Positions 13,201-22,524 are shown, numbered from the stretch's first letter. The stretch is 64,000 bases of DNA from Phlebotomus papatasi (GCF_024763615.1 NC_077224.1:23963078-24027077); one strand, 5' to 3'. The notes: generated by a model not told the origin, from the sequence alone. Numbers and translations: made by a program.

Positions 13201-16200
13201 CAAACAGTCGTGACAGGAACCAGTATAAAAAAATCGATTTTATTGAAGCATGTGAGAACAGTAAAGTGCTAATAAAACATGTTCGTTTTTAGTACTTTAC
13301 TGTTCTCAACTCTTTATGCTGATTCCTGTCTAGACTTTTCCCACATCTTCGCTGTGTTCGAAAACCATCAAGTAGTCGAAAAATGAACAAACACAAAGAA
13401 AAGTTAATAATGCAGAAGCACTTAAGAACACTAAAGTACTAAAATAAACATGTTCATTTTCCAAAATGATAAATAAATAAATCACTTTTACATGTTTACA
13501 CGATACGCATTTACAAATTGTCTTTCTATAAAATTAAATTACACACGTTTAGAGCTGTCTCCATAATAGTGCTATTTCAATGAAAAATTAAGATATTTCA
13601 GCACTTTACTGTTCTCAATTGCATCTGCATTATCGACTTTTTTGTTGATTTCTGTCGCAACGTTTTGTTTTAGGATAACACTAGAATAAAGAAAAATAGT
13701 AGAGACAAGAACCATCACAAAGAAAAATCGATAATGCTGATATACGTGAGAACAGTGAAGTGCTAAACAAACTGTTCAAAAGAAATAATTTAGCTTTTAT
13801 TTTTTCATTGGAATAGCAACATAATTTTATTCTCTGCACTTGGGTACCATTAGTGGTAATTTCTAGAACTTGTAACGTTCATACAAGTTTTATAAAATTG
13901 CCTAAATTTTTATTCTGCCTTTTGAAGATACAATTCTAGTCATTTAATTCCTTAATAGTCAAATTCTTTGGTTTTCTTCGTTTTCTTCTAAATAGAAAAT
14001 ATTATATTAATTATTTTAATTAGTCTTTTTGAGGCTCTTTGCATTGTCGCATCAGCTTGAGATTTATTTTAATTTTATCAATCTAAACGGTAATTCCAAT
14101 ACGACTCCTCGTATCAAATTGATTTGGATATAAGAAATTGCAACCTAAGAACAGTTCACAGAGCCATCTAGCGAGTATTCTTCTGATAGTTGCTTGTCAG
14201 TTCAGTGAATTCCCTTTAATTTCTCAATAAACATTAAATGCTAAGATTGAGCCAAATTGAGCTAAGAAAAGCGTTTTTAAGCTTCTGATGTTCTCTGAGA
14301 TATTTGTTTTCATTTCATTAATAAAAATATGTATTTTAATTTCAAAATAAAGTAATTGAGCTTGAAATAAAAAAGAAAATACTGTACAAAGAAATTTCAT
14401 GTGCGAGATACAATTAGTTTTGAATATCGGTTGACCGTACAAAGTATCAGAGAAAGCTTCGAAAAAAAGCTTAGATGTCTTGAAGTGTTAATAATAAGAA
14501 CTCCCACATTTTTTCTCGTTTTACTGTCTTGATTTTGACTAATAGAGATTTTACTAAAATTTTCACATATTTTTTGTCAATAAAAATCATAAAACACGAT
14601 CAGTATAATAATAGTCCCAATCTTAACGAGATGCTTGAATTTATGAATAAGCCTCTTCGCATGATCTTAAACTGATAAATAGAAAAGGTGAAATTACTGT
14701 TTTATTGAGTGTCATCGTGTTAAGCCCAAAATATACACAGGGATCGACTTAGGGATCAGCCTAAAATTTGGAGGATCCGGCTAATCTTCTAAGTTCGTGA
14801 GGTCTAGTGAAATTAAGGGGATTATGCGACATCAGCGCCAGTGCTGTAAATAAAAAGCTTCACTTTGGGTGTTTTTGGGTGCTTTTCGAAATGTCAATTG
14901 GATGAAAAACATGGAGAGTAATGATACGCAATGCCTCAAAATCTTAAAATGCATTAAGATTGGAGTAATGGGAAGGTCCAGAGTGCGTCTTTCTGTACGA
15001 AAAATCCTTTAATATTGCACTTAAGAAGTCTTTCATTACTCAAAGTGTGGAGATTTTATAGAAATTTACGCTGTAAACGCTAATTCTTGATCCAAAATCC
15101 TCAATGTATGATTGTTTGGGCTGATCCTTTACCGCCAAATTTTTCGAGCTGAGTATTCTCCAGAATCAGTCTGTGTCTATTTTCGACATTACCTTAAATA
15201 TGGGTGATTTTGCCCCCCTGGCGCCGTAAGCTTTTCTATTTACTTTAAGCTCTTAAGGATGGTCTTCACTGATCGAACATGGTAGATCGGATCGGTGAAG
15301 ATCATCTTTAATTGCTAGAATTAAAGAAAAGCTTATGAAAAAGTCACTCGCATTTATAGTACTTAAAGAATTTTCTTCATTTGTGTAAAAATTACAGAAA
15401 AGCGTGTTTAAAAATATTCCAAAAATTATCTAAACCACAAACTTCAAAAATTAAAGTTTATGAAGTTAACCAGATAATATTTTAGTTTTTGTTGATACTA
15501 TGATCCTAATAACGCTTTTCCGTTTAGCCTTCAAACTAAAGAAAGTGTCTGGGATTAAAATGAAATGGTATGCTGTACGAGATAATTGGTTTTATTCCTG
15601 GATAGATTTTCGTTTATGATCAGAAAATCGTTGAATATGCAATCATCTGTAGATATTTTCATTTGGGTATTTTCATGTGTTCGACAAGACTAGAAAAAGG
15701 GAAACATATTAATTTCCCAAACGGAAACCTTTTAACGTCGCGTAATTCAGTTTTATGATAGTGTGATCGGTTTGATCAGTACACTGAGAAAAAAAAGAGG
15801 GTGCAATTAACATTTTTTCCTCATAACTTTAACACTTTCTAGGTGTGAAAATATATCAACATTTTTTAATGTTAATTTTACACCTTTTTAAGGGTAAAAT
15901 TAACATGAAAAAGGGTAACTTTAACCCCCAATACACCTAAAAGGGGTAATATTTACACCAATTTTGGATCAATACTGGAGGGTAAAATTAACATTTCCGG
16001 AATGTTATTTCAACTTTTTCGGATTTTTCTCAGTGTAGGCTTAATGACCATTATTGGACATATTAAAATGTCCAAAAAATAATCGGTTATTTTCGGTTTA
16101 GTTACATTATCGCATTTTCGTTATAATCTTTCAACATTTGATCTATCCAATCTTCAAGAAGCACAGAATTGTTACATATTTGAGCCCTATACGTGCTACA

Positions 16201-16437
16201 TAGATATGGCATTTGACATTTGCGGTCAGTACTTTAAGCACAACCAATGCAAAAAGATGAATTTGGATGAAATTACCTTATACAGTTGTCGGGATCTCCT
16301 TCGCAATCTGTATTGCATCGAAATCGCTCCCAAGACAGCCATCCCATTGGTGGTGTTCGTGCTAATCCATTTTCGAGTGAATTAACTTGTGTTATTGCTA
16401 TAAAGATCACAATGCTGAACCATAAGGAAGTTTCCAT
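485..16437 (-). CDS. GH27 alpha-N-acetylgalactosaminidase / alpha-galactosidase, lysosomal type (3 exons, 3' end outside window)
   Basis: Joining 16277-16437, 3762-3936 and 485-1279 on the minus strand gives one open frame of 377 residues; the beta-sandwich C-terminus is coded beyond base 1. It is a retaining glycoside hydrolase of family 27, which removes terminal alpha-GalNAc or alpha-Gal from glycolipids and glycoproteins in the lysosome. Visible: signal peptide 1-20; substrate-binding DDCW (D81, D82); nucleophile D159 in KLDGC; acid/base D220 in WRNYDDI; eight cysteines (41, 45, 52, 83, 131, 161, 190, 212) spaced like the four disulfides of animal enzymes; sequons at N128, N180, N204. The 61-residue spacing of the two catalytic Asp fits the family. 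S191 and V194 occupy the positions that discriminate GalNAc (Ser/Ala) from Gal (Glu/Leu) enzymes, so NAGA-type activity is inferred. Human relatives are 411-429 residues. Family assignment is near certain; exact substrate is inference. Confidence 0.95.
2018..2344. mobile_element. Long-palindrome 'GTTCGTAAATG' MITE, 5' truncated
   Basis: Rich in TTCGTAAATG and its complement CATTTACGAA. The right half runs to AAATATTTTTTTTCTGTGTA at 2344, matching the right terminus of the full copy at 43323-43808. The left outer arm is missing, so only the central inversion and right arm remain. Confidence 0.8.
2716..2887. mobile_element. Hairpin repeat AGGGGGAAGTGGGGCAC, in GH27 intron 2
   Basis: AGGGGGAAGTGGGGCACTTT pairs with AAAGGTGCCTCACTTCTTCC. 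Internal TATTTTTAAATAAAATTGAG matches the 44130 and 44640 hairpins. Similar to the TAGGGG foldback group. Confidence 0.65.
3055..3305 (+). mobile_element. CACTGAG MITE copy, GH27 intron 2
   Basis: A 251-bp element from CACAGAGAAAAAAAGAGGG to CTCTCAGTG, with the family core (GGATCAATA, AATTTCCGGAATG, TTAACTTTTTCG). It is flanked by TT on both sides. It sits about 450 bp before exon 2 and has no coding capacity. Confidence 0.88.
3762..3936 (-). CDS. GH27 gene exon 2: substrate-binding DDCW
   Basis: The acceptor TTTCACCAG ends at 3937 and the donor GTAAGT starts at 3761. The exon supplies one base completing Ser54, then 58 codons (residues 55-112) from ENLFRTMADL to DLSQY. It contains NVDDCW, which contacts the galactose-type ring in the family, and the ADRRRFPRGM stretch typical of GH27. 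It ends in phase 0. Confidence 0.94.
5144..7462. mobile_element. 2.3-kb non-autonomous transposon, TACAGGGTGTG ends
   Basis: Left end TACAGGGTGTGCCAAAATTT; right end AAATTTTTGACACACCCTGTA. The ends are inverted repeats with TA at both outer borders, as in Tc1/mariner-type elements. Internal segments recur about 1 kb apart: TATTCACTGCTTGAACGC near 6088 against TATTTACCGCTTGAGCGC near 7094, and AATTCACTTTATTGTGAGG near 6783 resembling one near 5408. I found no transposase frame. A 170-bp hairpin (6108-6277) is nested inside. Confidence 0.75.
6108..6277. mobile_element. Foldback element TAGGGGAAAGCGCGC
   Basis: Opens TAGGGGAAAGCGCGCT and closes AGCGCGCTTTCCCCTA, perfect inverted 16-mers. Further weaker pairing inside joins AAGCTTCGAACAACTC and its partner near 6237. 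It is nested in the 5144-7462 transposon. Confidence 0.82.
8396..8611. mobile_element. Foldback element TAATTTCGGACA
   Basis: The left arm TAATTTCGGACAACGTGGAA pairs with the right arm ending TTCCATGCTGTCCGAAATTA. About 34 bp of each arm match with a few substitutions. The 60-odd codon frame inside is a by-product. Confidence 0.75.
8949..9270. mobile_element. GTGCTATTCCAATG-type foldback MITE
   Basis: Left end GGTGCAATTCCAATGAAAAA, right end near GGAATAGCGTCA. It contains CATGTGCTTCTG, TTGGTTCCTGTCTCGACTG and inverted partners (CAGAAGCACGTGAG, GACAAGAGCCAA). The same modules recur at 13061-13465, 13567-13811 and 55791-56036. Confidence 0.7.
9930..10330. repeat. Degenerate dispersed repeat ('TTGGAAAGGTCTTG' family)
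   Basis: Holds TTTCTCAACCGAATGGGTCA and GTTGGAAAGGTCTTGGAATT, then repeated blocks of AATGAACCGGTTATGAACCG and ATCGGTT. Related segments lie at 1760-1850, 2453-2520, 30880-30950 and 47915-47990. No coding sense is visible. Low identity suggests old age. Confidence 0.55.
10335..10402 (+). repeat. Short tRNA-like (SINE-like) repeat
   Basis: GAGGTATAGCATCTAAGTC, then GAGTTCGAGTACTTC, which resembles a pol III B box, then CGCAAAGCTTGGGACGCTTTG. A related copy lies at 20878-20945. A tRNA origin is a guess from the B-box match. Confidence 0.4.
10428..10827 (+). mobile_element. 400-bp MITE, GTTATCACAC ends, copy 1
   Basis: Terminal inverted repeats run about 55 bp: GTTATCACACTTGCACTTTA ... TGTGAAATTGTGATAAC, including the palindrome TTAAAATTTTAA. 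The core reads AAGTGGACTTGGCCTGCAAA. A second copy in the opposite orientation lies at 44875-45272. No open frame. Confidence 0.88.
13061..13465. mobile_element. GTGCTATTCCAAT-type foldback MITE, composite
   Basis: One unit opens GGTGCTATTCCAATAAAAAA and reaches AGTGCTAATAAAACATGTTC. A second partial unit follows directly (AGTACTTTACTGTTCTCAAC to AACATGTTCATTTT). Repeated TCTGCATTATCGACTTTTC and its inverse show the foldback structure. It looks like two units joined end to end. Confidence 0.7.
13567..13811. mobile_element. GTGCTATTTCAATG-type foldback MITE
   Basis: Starts GTGCTATTTCAATGAAAAAT and ends TTTTTCATTGGAATAGCA. Internal inverted modules are CTGCATTATCGACTTTTT and AAAAATCGATAATGC. 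About 245 bp, third neighbour of the same family. Confidence 0.75.
14735..15190. repeat. Dispersed 'GGGATCAGCC' element, short copy
   Basis: From TACACAGGGATCGACTTAGG to CAGTCTGTGTCTATTTTCG, with loose inverted ends (GATCAGCCTAAAATTT, GGGCTGATCC). The same modules occur in reverse order in 34360-36090, so one repeat family with a shorter and a longer version is likely. Confidence 0.5.
15195..15355. mobile_element. Hairpin repeat 'GTAAGCTTTTCT ... GATCGG', copy
   Basis: GGGTGATTTTGCCCCCC and GCCGTAAGCTTTTC pair with AAGAAAAGCTTATG and AAAGTCACTCGC. The loop carries GGATGGTCTTCACTGATC and its inverse. Related to 45698-45932 and to the interrupted copy at 62057-62490. Confidence 0.65.
15782..16035 (+). 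mobile_element. CACTGAG MITE copy, GH27 intron 1, TA flanks
   Basis: A full-length 254-bp copy from CACTGAGAAAAAAAAGAGGG to TTTCTCAGTG. TA lies directly before (15780-15781) and after (16036-16037), consistent with a 2-bp target duplication. It lies about 240 bp downstream of exon 1 in transcript order. Confidence 0.9.
16277..16437 (-). CDS. GH27 gene exon 1: start codon, signal peptide, N-terminus
   Basis: The ATG at 16437 sits in a good context (CGCCATGG) and opens a 20-residue hydrophobic signal peptide beginning METSLWFSIVIF. The mature enzyme then starts LENGLARTPPMGW, a family hallmark, and runs to NCI. The exon ends ATAAG followed by the donor GTAATT at 16276, in phase 2, so the next Ser codon is split AG|T. 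Coding length is 161 bp. Confidence 0.93.
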
Positions 16438-16658
16438 GGCGTTAAATGTGTGTCTGTGAAAGGAATGATAAAAAAAAACAAAAAAGTTAGAATGTAAGAA
16501 AAGTTTGATATTGAGGAAGAATTGCTGATGAAAAACACTCTATTAATGTCATGGTACTTTCACACTCTCTGAACATCGTGAGGATTTTAAGAAGAGTAAT
16601 AAGAAATTGTAGATCATCAAATATGATCTCTACAAGGCAATATCCTCAGAAAGACTGT

Positions 16659-16677
16659 CTTTTATACAGTTCCACGT
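16659..16677 (-). promoter_or_regulatory. Candidate core promoter of the GH27 gene (TATA, E-box; CCAAT just upstream)
   Basis: Read on the minus strand, TGCCAATAACACGTGG is followed by TATAAAAG at 16666-16659. So a CCAAT motif, a palindromic CACGTG E-box (16672-16677) and a TATA box lie in order, about 220 bp before the ATG. This would give a 5'UTR near 190 nt if transcription begins about 30 bp downstream. CACGTG is the type of site bound by bHLH-Zip factors. The motifs are seen; promoter use is inferred. Confidence 0.5.
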
Positions 16678-18405
16678 GTTATTGGCAATAATGCACCCGA
16701 GATACCTTGTAAATCTTCATTATCACGATTTTCCGCAAATATACTTAATTGGATTCATTTCTTATATTATGTGCACTCTCGCAGTGAGAGAAGCAATTTC
16801 ACGTTTATGGATATACCGAAAAGAATATACATTACCCAGAAGGTAAAATAGTAATTTTGTGATTCTATCACATTATACATTATGCTTTCTGTGTGTTCTC
16901 CCCATCTTCACTGGTGGCATCAATTTATCGATTGAAATGAAGAAAATTTTTGCATTGAAAAGGTTCCACTGACACAATATAAGCAAAATGTGCAATTATG
17001 AGAAAATGATCACTGACAAGATTAAATTTATTTACCACTCTCTATGCGCAGTTTTAATTTCTGATGTCCATGGAGAGTAACAATAGAATGTTTCAGCACA
17101 ATTGCAAAGCGAAACTTAGTTTTAGTTGATTAACAGACGGGGTGCCCTACGAATTTCATGTGGATATCTCGATTCGTTTACTTTGATTAAAATGCAATAA
17201 ATTGTTTCTCAGTTGATTTTGTTATATTTCAAAAAGATATGTTATAAATTGTCACGAATTCATGTTTTAATAATTTTTTTGGGTATAGGGAAAGTCACAT
17301 GTTTAATAGATATATCGAACTGTTTGTTCTATGTAGAATCAGACGGAATGAAGAATACTACCACACATAGTTCATTATAGCTTCCGATCAGCTGATCTGA
17401 GAGACTGATCGGCTCAAGCATGATCAGAAGAAGAACTGTGAGTGGCAAATCGCTAGATCGGTGTCGATCAGTGTCCATGATCGACTAGTTGGCGCCCGTT
17501 AGTCTCTATGGTTGTTTAATTGGTGCTGATCAGTCTCCATGAAGATTACAAGGATAATCGTTGGTTTGCTTTTTTACCACGATTATTCTTGTAAAGTTAC
17601 ACAAATTATCTATTTCAGCAAAACGTGTAATCTGAAAATGTGTAATTTCAATTTTATGTAATTGTAAACAGTGTAATCAACTGGGAATGATTACACAGTT
17701 GTGTATATTTTCTTACATATTTCGTGTAAAATTACACAGTTTTCAAATAAAAGGTGTACAAATTACACAGTTTTCAGACAAAATGTGTACAAATTACACA
17801 AATGTGTATTAGTGCACACGATTACATGTTTAATGCAAAATTTACGATGAAAATCATGGTAAAGCAGCCAAAAAATTTTTACTGTGCAGTCTCCATGAGT
17901 GACTGATCGGCGTCGATAGTCCCCATAATCAGATGATCGGCAGTCATTAGTCAGTCGATCACTCGATCTGCAACTCACGGTTCTCTCTCTGACCATGACC
18001 TGAGTAATAATAGAGTATTATTGCAGATTTCCATTTCGGAATACTCAGCCTAAGGGACACTACACATCACTCTATATCGGCAAGAGTGCCTTGCCCTGGA
18101 TGATTTTTCTTTATCCGTATACTTCATGTGAGCAACTCATATGCACCATGAATTAAGTCGCTTGAGCGTGGTTTCAGTTTTAGGTCAAAACAGTTTATTT
18201 TGAATTTCCGATTGATCGAACAAGTTTGCGAAGGGCGTTCCGAAAACTTCCAAAGTTTCTATCTTTAACCGATTAATCTACAATGAATAGTTTAATGCGA
18301 AAGTTTTGATTATCACTTGTTATTTTAAATACTTTTAAAATAAGAATTACTAAAAAGAGGTCTAACAAAAACTTTAAAATGTTATGTGCAATAGATTTGT
18401 CCATA
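16678..18405. other. Region upstream of the GH27 gene: GATC-rich array with an insertion
   Basis: No gene recognised. About 17385-17540 and 17887-17980 form a degenerate array rich in GATCAG/GATCGG and GTCTCCATGA. It is split by 17545-17886, which carries a hairpin (GGATAATCGTTGG / CCACGATTATTC) and a run of three imperfect 31-bp repeats around AAATTACACAGTTTTC at about 17728-17810. CAGTCTCCATGA flanks the insert on both sides. Confidence 0.5.
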
Positions 18406-18625
18406 CACTGACAAAAAAAAGAGGGTGTGATTAACATTTTTTCCTCATAACTTTAACACTTTTTAGGTGTAAAAATATATCAAAATTTTTTAATGTTAAT
18501 TTTACACCTTATTAAGGGTAAAATTAACATGAAGAAGGGTAATATTTACACCGATTTCGGATCAATACTGCAGGATAAAATAAACATTTCCGGCATGTTA
18601 TTTTAACTTTTTCGGATTCGTACAC
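18406..18625 (+). mobile_element. CACTGAG MITE copy, internally deleted
   Basis: Starts CACTGACAAAAAAAAGAGGG and follows the family, but lacks about 35 bp of the segment holding the AACTTTAACCC block. The right terminal repeat is decayed (GGATTCGTACACT). An older copy. Confidence 0.82.
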
Positions 18626-19596
18626 TAAGAATTGTACATTACAAAACTTTTTGTCAATAATTTAATTTTTTAAGGAGTAACTTTTTGGGGGTCTACTGTA
18701 AAAATTAAATCAATATCTCCAACCATTTAGTCTACATGGAGATAAAATGGATTTAGTTCGTTCTGTATTTGTCTGCACCAATTTTAAAATTAATTCTTGT
18801 TGCTAGAAAAACTCTTGCTGCGTTTTAATTGAAACAATCTGCACCTGGAGTTTTCGATGATGTAGCGATTCTGTAATTGCATCTTTTTTTGCACGTTTGC
18901 TTGCGATGATTTCAAATGTGATTAATTGATCATTGAGAACGAGCCGATTAAACATACACAGTAAAAAATAATTACTACGATTATCGCGTGTAATGGGAGA
19001 GCATCGATTTTCGTAGTAATTTTCGCTGAATTTTTCTAGTTGAATTCAAGCCGTTGAATTTTTTTCTAAGTTGAAAATTTTTAGTTTAATATTTTTAGAG
19101 TTGAATTTAACGAGTTGAATTTAACGAACGAGTTGAATTTTTTTCTGTTTAATTTCGCTTAGTTGATTCGATTTAGTTGATTTCTCTTACTTAGTTGATT
19201 TTTTTTTGGTTTCTTTCTTTTCTATAAATTATAAATAAAACAAATTTGAATAACAGTAAATATATTTTTTATTATTTCCTTTAACTCTATCACAGGATAT
19301 TTTTCAATGTGTTGTACGACGTAATAGTCATTGAAAGCGCTTCTCACAGCATTTTGTATGCATCAGCGGCCTGGGCATAAATACAATGTATTCCGGAATG
19401 TCCTTGTCTAAAAAAGAATAAAAATTATAAATAAAAAAGTAAGATATGGGAAAATTTGTGTAATAACAAGCATTATAGTTAAGTTTTAAAATTACAATCT
19501 AATTTTAAGAGGTTACGTGGGTCGCGCATTCTATGAAAAAAAAAATAGAATATTTCCCTGACATAATTTTTCAACATAACAAACCAAAAAACAATT

Positions 19597-20049
19597 CGAG
19601 CTCTTAAGCATATGAATGTACAACATTTTAACTATATTTTCTGAAATTTTTATTTCAAAATTTTAAAATTTCAGATGTTGGGACCTGATTTTTGGAGGTT
19701 ATTGAGAAATTACATTTTTTATATTGATCACAACTTATTATACAAGACAAAACGTGGTGTAAAATACGCCAAAAATTGTATTTTTTTGTGTAAAATTCTA
19801 CCAAAAATCCAAATTTTATTTTTAAAAAAATTGTATCGTTCAACTGCGAGATTAACTCATCAACCAACAGGAAATATTAGTTTTTTGATTTCTGATGAAT
19901 ACATTCTAAGAAATCTTGCCCACGGAAAAACATCTTTTTTCAAAATAAATCTTTGAAAATCAGGTCCTAATTGCTGAATTTTAAAGATTTTTAATTGAAA
20001 ATTTTAGAAAATATTTTTTAAATGTTGTAATTTTATATGCTTAAGAACT
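19597..20049. mobile_element. Foldback element GAGCTCTTAAGCATAT ... ATATGCTTAAG
   Basis: About 95 bp at the left (GAGCTCTTAAGCATATGAAT to GGGACCTGATTTT) recurs inverted on the right (GAAAATCAGGTCCTAATTG to TTATATGCTTAAGAAC) with moderate divergence. The 93-codon frame spanning the middle is not a recognisable protein. Confidence 0.72.
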
Positions 20050-20587
20050 TAAATAAAAATCTGTCGGTCTGTCGAAAAAAAATTAGAGAACATTATGGTG
20101 TTTTCCTCAACAATACTTATATCTTTACAACCATATGGCTCGTAGAATTTTTATTGTGTAAACTTACCTAAATTTGTATGAATGGCACTCCATCTGGAGG
20201 TTAAATATCGGTCCCCACCTGTGAATATTAAGATCAAAATAAATTTTAAAAGAAAAAACAATATTCTATATCTAAAATCATTTTTACAAAAATGGATGAC
20301 AAAACGTCCTAGATTTGCAGAATTCTCAACTAACGAAATAGATATTTCCGTGAATATTTTCATTTTAGATGAGGGTATGATACATACCAACTTACTACAG
20401 ATTGAATTAATTCATGAATGGCAAATAAAACAAAGAGCGGTAAAAAAATGATTAGGAAAACAGTAAATTTTGTCAAAAATTTAATTTTATTACAATAAAT
20501 TCAGCCATTTAGACATATCCAAAATGTTTAGAAAAGAAAGGTATGTGAATTTTGATTTCAAGTTGAATAGAACTGAATTTATATTTC

Positions 20588-20729
20588 GTCGGTTGTGTCT
20601 ACCTCTATCGTATCTGCATTCGTTTTGTATCTGCATTCCGTGCAAGCTACAGTACAGACGTCCTCTCTTGCGTAAAATGCTGACACAAAAGAAATGCAGA
20701 TACGACAGAGGTAGACGCAACCGACGATT
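20588..20729. mobile_element. Short hairpin CGTCGGTTG ... CAACCGACG
   Basis: CGTCGGTTGTGTCTACCTCT pairs with AGAGGTAGACGCAACCGACG, and GTATCTGCATT with AATGCAGATAC. Arms are about 34 bp with a few mismatches. This is a 142-bp MITE-like unit. Confidence 0.75.
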
Positions 20730-20877
20730 TATTTATTTATTTACCTTTGAGTTCTACCAGTAAAAAAAATACGCAATGGAAATATTCTCTGAAATGGTTA
20801 AACCTGAGAAAACTTTTCAGAATTAATAGGATTACTAAAAAATTTTATTAATATAGCTAAATTTTGAAAAATTACTT

Positions 20878-20945
20878 TAGGGGTACAGAATCTAAGGCAA
20901 AAGTTCGAGCATTCTGCAAAGCTTGAATGCTTTGCGCCCTGTTTT
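20878..20945 (+). repeat. Short tRNA-like (SINE-like) repeat, second copy
   Basis: GGGGTACAGAATCTAAGGC, then AAGTTCGAGCATTCTGCAAA and GCTTGAATGCTTTGCGCC, colinear with 10335-10402. Confidence 0.4.
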
Positions 20946-21642
20946 ACTCTAATGGGCAAAAAAAATTGTTTTGCTCATTTTGCTCCCTTAAGCCCATTTT
21001 GAGACTTAAGCGACCTAAGGGACACACGTTTGGAGCACTAGAGTTTTCTTTTGCCTGGATTTGTCTATTTTGAGAGATCAGACAGTCAGATTCAGATTTC
21101 CATACGTGGAGCCCGTGGAGCTGATTAATGTCGACTGTATTCCAACATTTCATAAAAATTCTAACTCTTTTCGTGAATTTCTCACAATCCAGGAAATCTG
21201 TCTGACTTCCTGTGTCCCTGGGTTTAGTAAAATGGCCAAAAACTTACCGTAAAATTGTGAAAAAATGTTGAGATTGTCTGCTTCCTTTTGCACTTGTTTG
21301 CACAATGACACCTTGTGAACTTCTAAAGCCGCTGCCGCAGTTGGCTTTTCATTACAACGATAATTGGTTGAAAATTCAAGTAAAGTTGAATTTTACAACG
21401 ATTATCGTTCAAAAGCTCAACTTAAGGTTTAAAATTGCCACAATAATCAGATGAAAATTTAAACTTTTAGTTGAATATTCAACTAAAGTTAAATATTCAA
21501 CTAATAGTTTAATTTTCAAGTGTAAGTTGAATTTTACAGCAATAATCGCTTGAAATTTCAACTTTTTCTTCTAAAATTACTACGATTATTGGTTTAATAT
21601 CGGGAATTCAACTAGAAAAATTCATCTTGTTTTTACTGTGTA

Positions 21643-22270
21643 CCTAGCATATGCTGTATATAAGCATTTTTCAACAACATTTTTTGCGGTATTTCATGGC
21701 ATTTTTCAAAATATCATAATTAAGATCTCATTAAATATGTAGAGCTCAATGGAGAATAAGAAAAAAGAGTCAGGTAGAGACATGGATATGTGGTGTTATT
21801 TGATGTAGTCAGAAAAAGACAATTAATATGGCAAAATTGAAAGACTTTTGTATACTGCTACTGACTCAAAAATTGCATAAGGTCGTGTGAAAATAGCGCA
21901 AAACTTATGCAATTTATGCGAAGTCGCGTCTATCTTCACTAAATATGTACAATGTTGAATTTATTTTGTTGTTGTGCATGGGAGTTAGAGAAAGAGAGTG
22001 CTGAAGATTGAATGAAACATGAGGTGGGTTTAGGAGATGTAAAGAATTCAATGGGCACGTAGAATTAACACCGTCAATTCCTCTATGACTTTGATTGTGA
22101 TTAATCGATCCTTCTTCTTTGGCGTTTCCCACTTCTATCAATATTTCTCTTTTTTTTGCAAATTATTTTTGTTAACTTCTTGATACACTTGCTCCAATGT
22201 CAATTGATGGTTTCTTGGGTGTTTTGTTGTGCAAGAACTAAATAGTGGGAGGGAAATATTTACATGTGTT
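21643..22270. other. No gene recognised
   Basis: Left flank of the retrotransposon. A 75-codon minus-strand frame at 21914-22141 lacks an ATG and resembles nothing I know. Confidence 0.6.
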
Positions 22271-22275
22271 GTTTG
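22271..22275 (+). repeat. Target-site duplication GTTTG (left)
   Basis: GTTTG directly precedes the 5' LTR and is matched by GTTTG directly after the 3' LTR. Five base pairs is usual for Ty3/gypsy integrases. Confidence 0.95.
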
Positions 22276-22522
22276 TGTCGTGTATTGAAATTAGCAAGTG
22301 ACGGTAACTGCTATTGTACTAAAATATGTACTAAGTTAATAATTATTGTACATAGAGGGAGTTACTGTTAGTGAAAGAATGAGAAGGTCACTTGTAGCTG
22401 AACCTTCGGAGAGACAACATCTAATAAAAGTAAGTCTGTAAATAAACTTTAATATCCTTCCCCAAAAGTGTGTGTTCATTCGTATCGGCTGAAAAATCCA
22501 CTCGACCACCACGGATTTATCA
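22276..22522 (+). repeat. 5' LTR (247 bp)
   Basis: Starts TGTCGTGTATTG and ends GGATTTATCA. It contains AATAAA at 22441-22446. I see no clear TATA box, so transcription may start from an initiator. The transcript start cannot be placed from sequence alone. Confidence 0.96.
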
Positions 22523-22524
22523 GC

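Larger units (their letters stand above)
3937..16276 (-). other. GH27 intron 1 (12.3 kb), repeat-filled
   Basis: A GT-AG intron between signal-peptide exon and exon 2, occupied by at least eight inverted-repeat elements listed separately. I see nothing gene-like in the stretches 3937-5143, 7463-8395, 9271-9930, 10901-13060 and 13812-14734, apart from short chance frames and AT-rich sequence. An 11-bp motif, TTTAGTACAT plus one T, is repeated three times in tandem at about 10868-10900. Confidence 0.85.
18955..21642. mobile_element. 2.7-kb non-autonomous transposon, TACACAGTAAAAA ends
   Basis: The ends TACACAGTAAAAA and TTTTTACTGTGTA are exact inverted 13-mers with TA at the borders. Subterminal zones on both sides repeat ACGATTAT (18977, 21399, 21580) and the variants AACGATAATTGG and GCAATAATCGC, plus many AGTTGAATTT blocks. 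No transposase frame was recognised. Nested inside are a foldback element (19597-20049), a short hairpin (20588-20729) and a SINE-like piece (20878-20945). The 79-89 codon frames around 20151-20451 are unassigned. Confidence 0.72.

Noticed and set aside
19675..19956. 93-codon plus frame in a foldback element
   Set aside because: It spans the arms and loop of a repeat and shows no protein motif.
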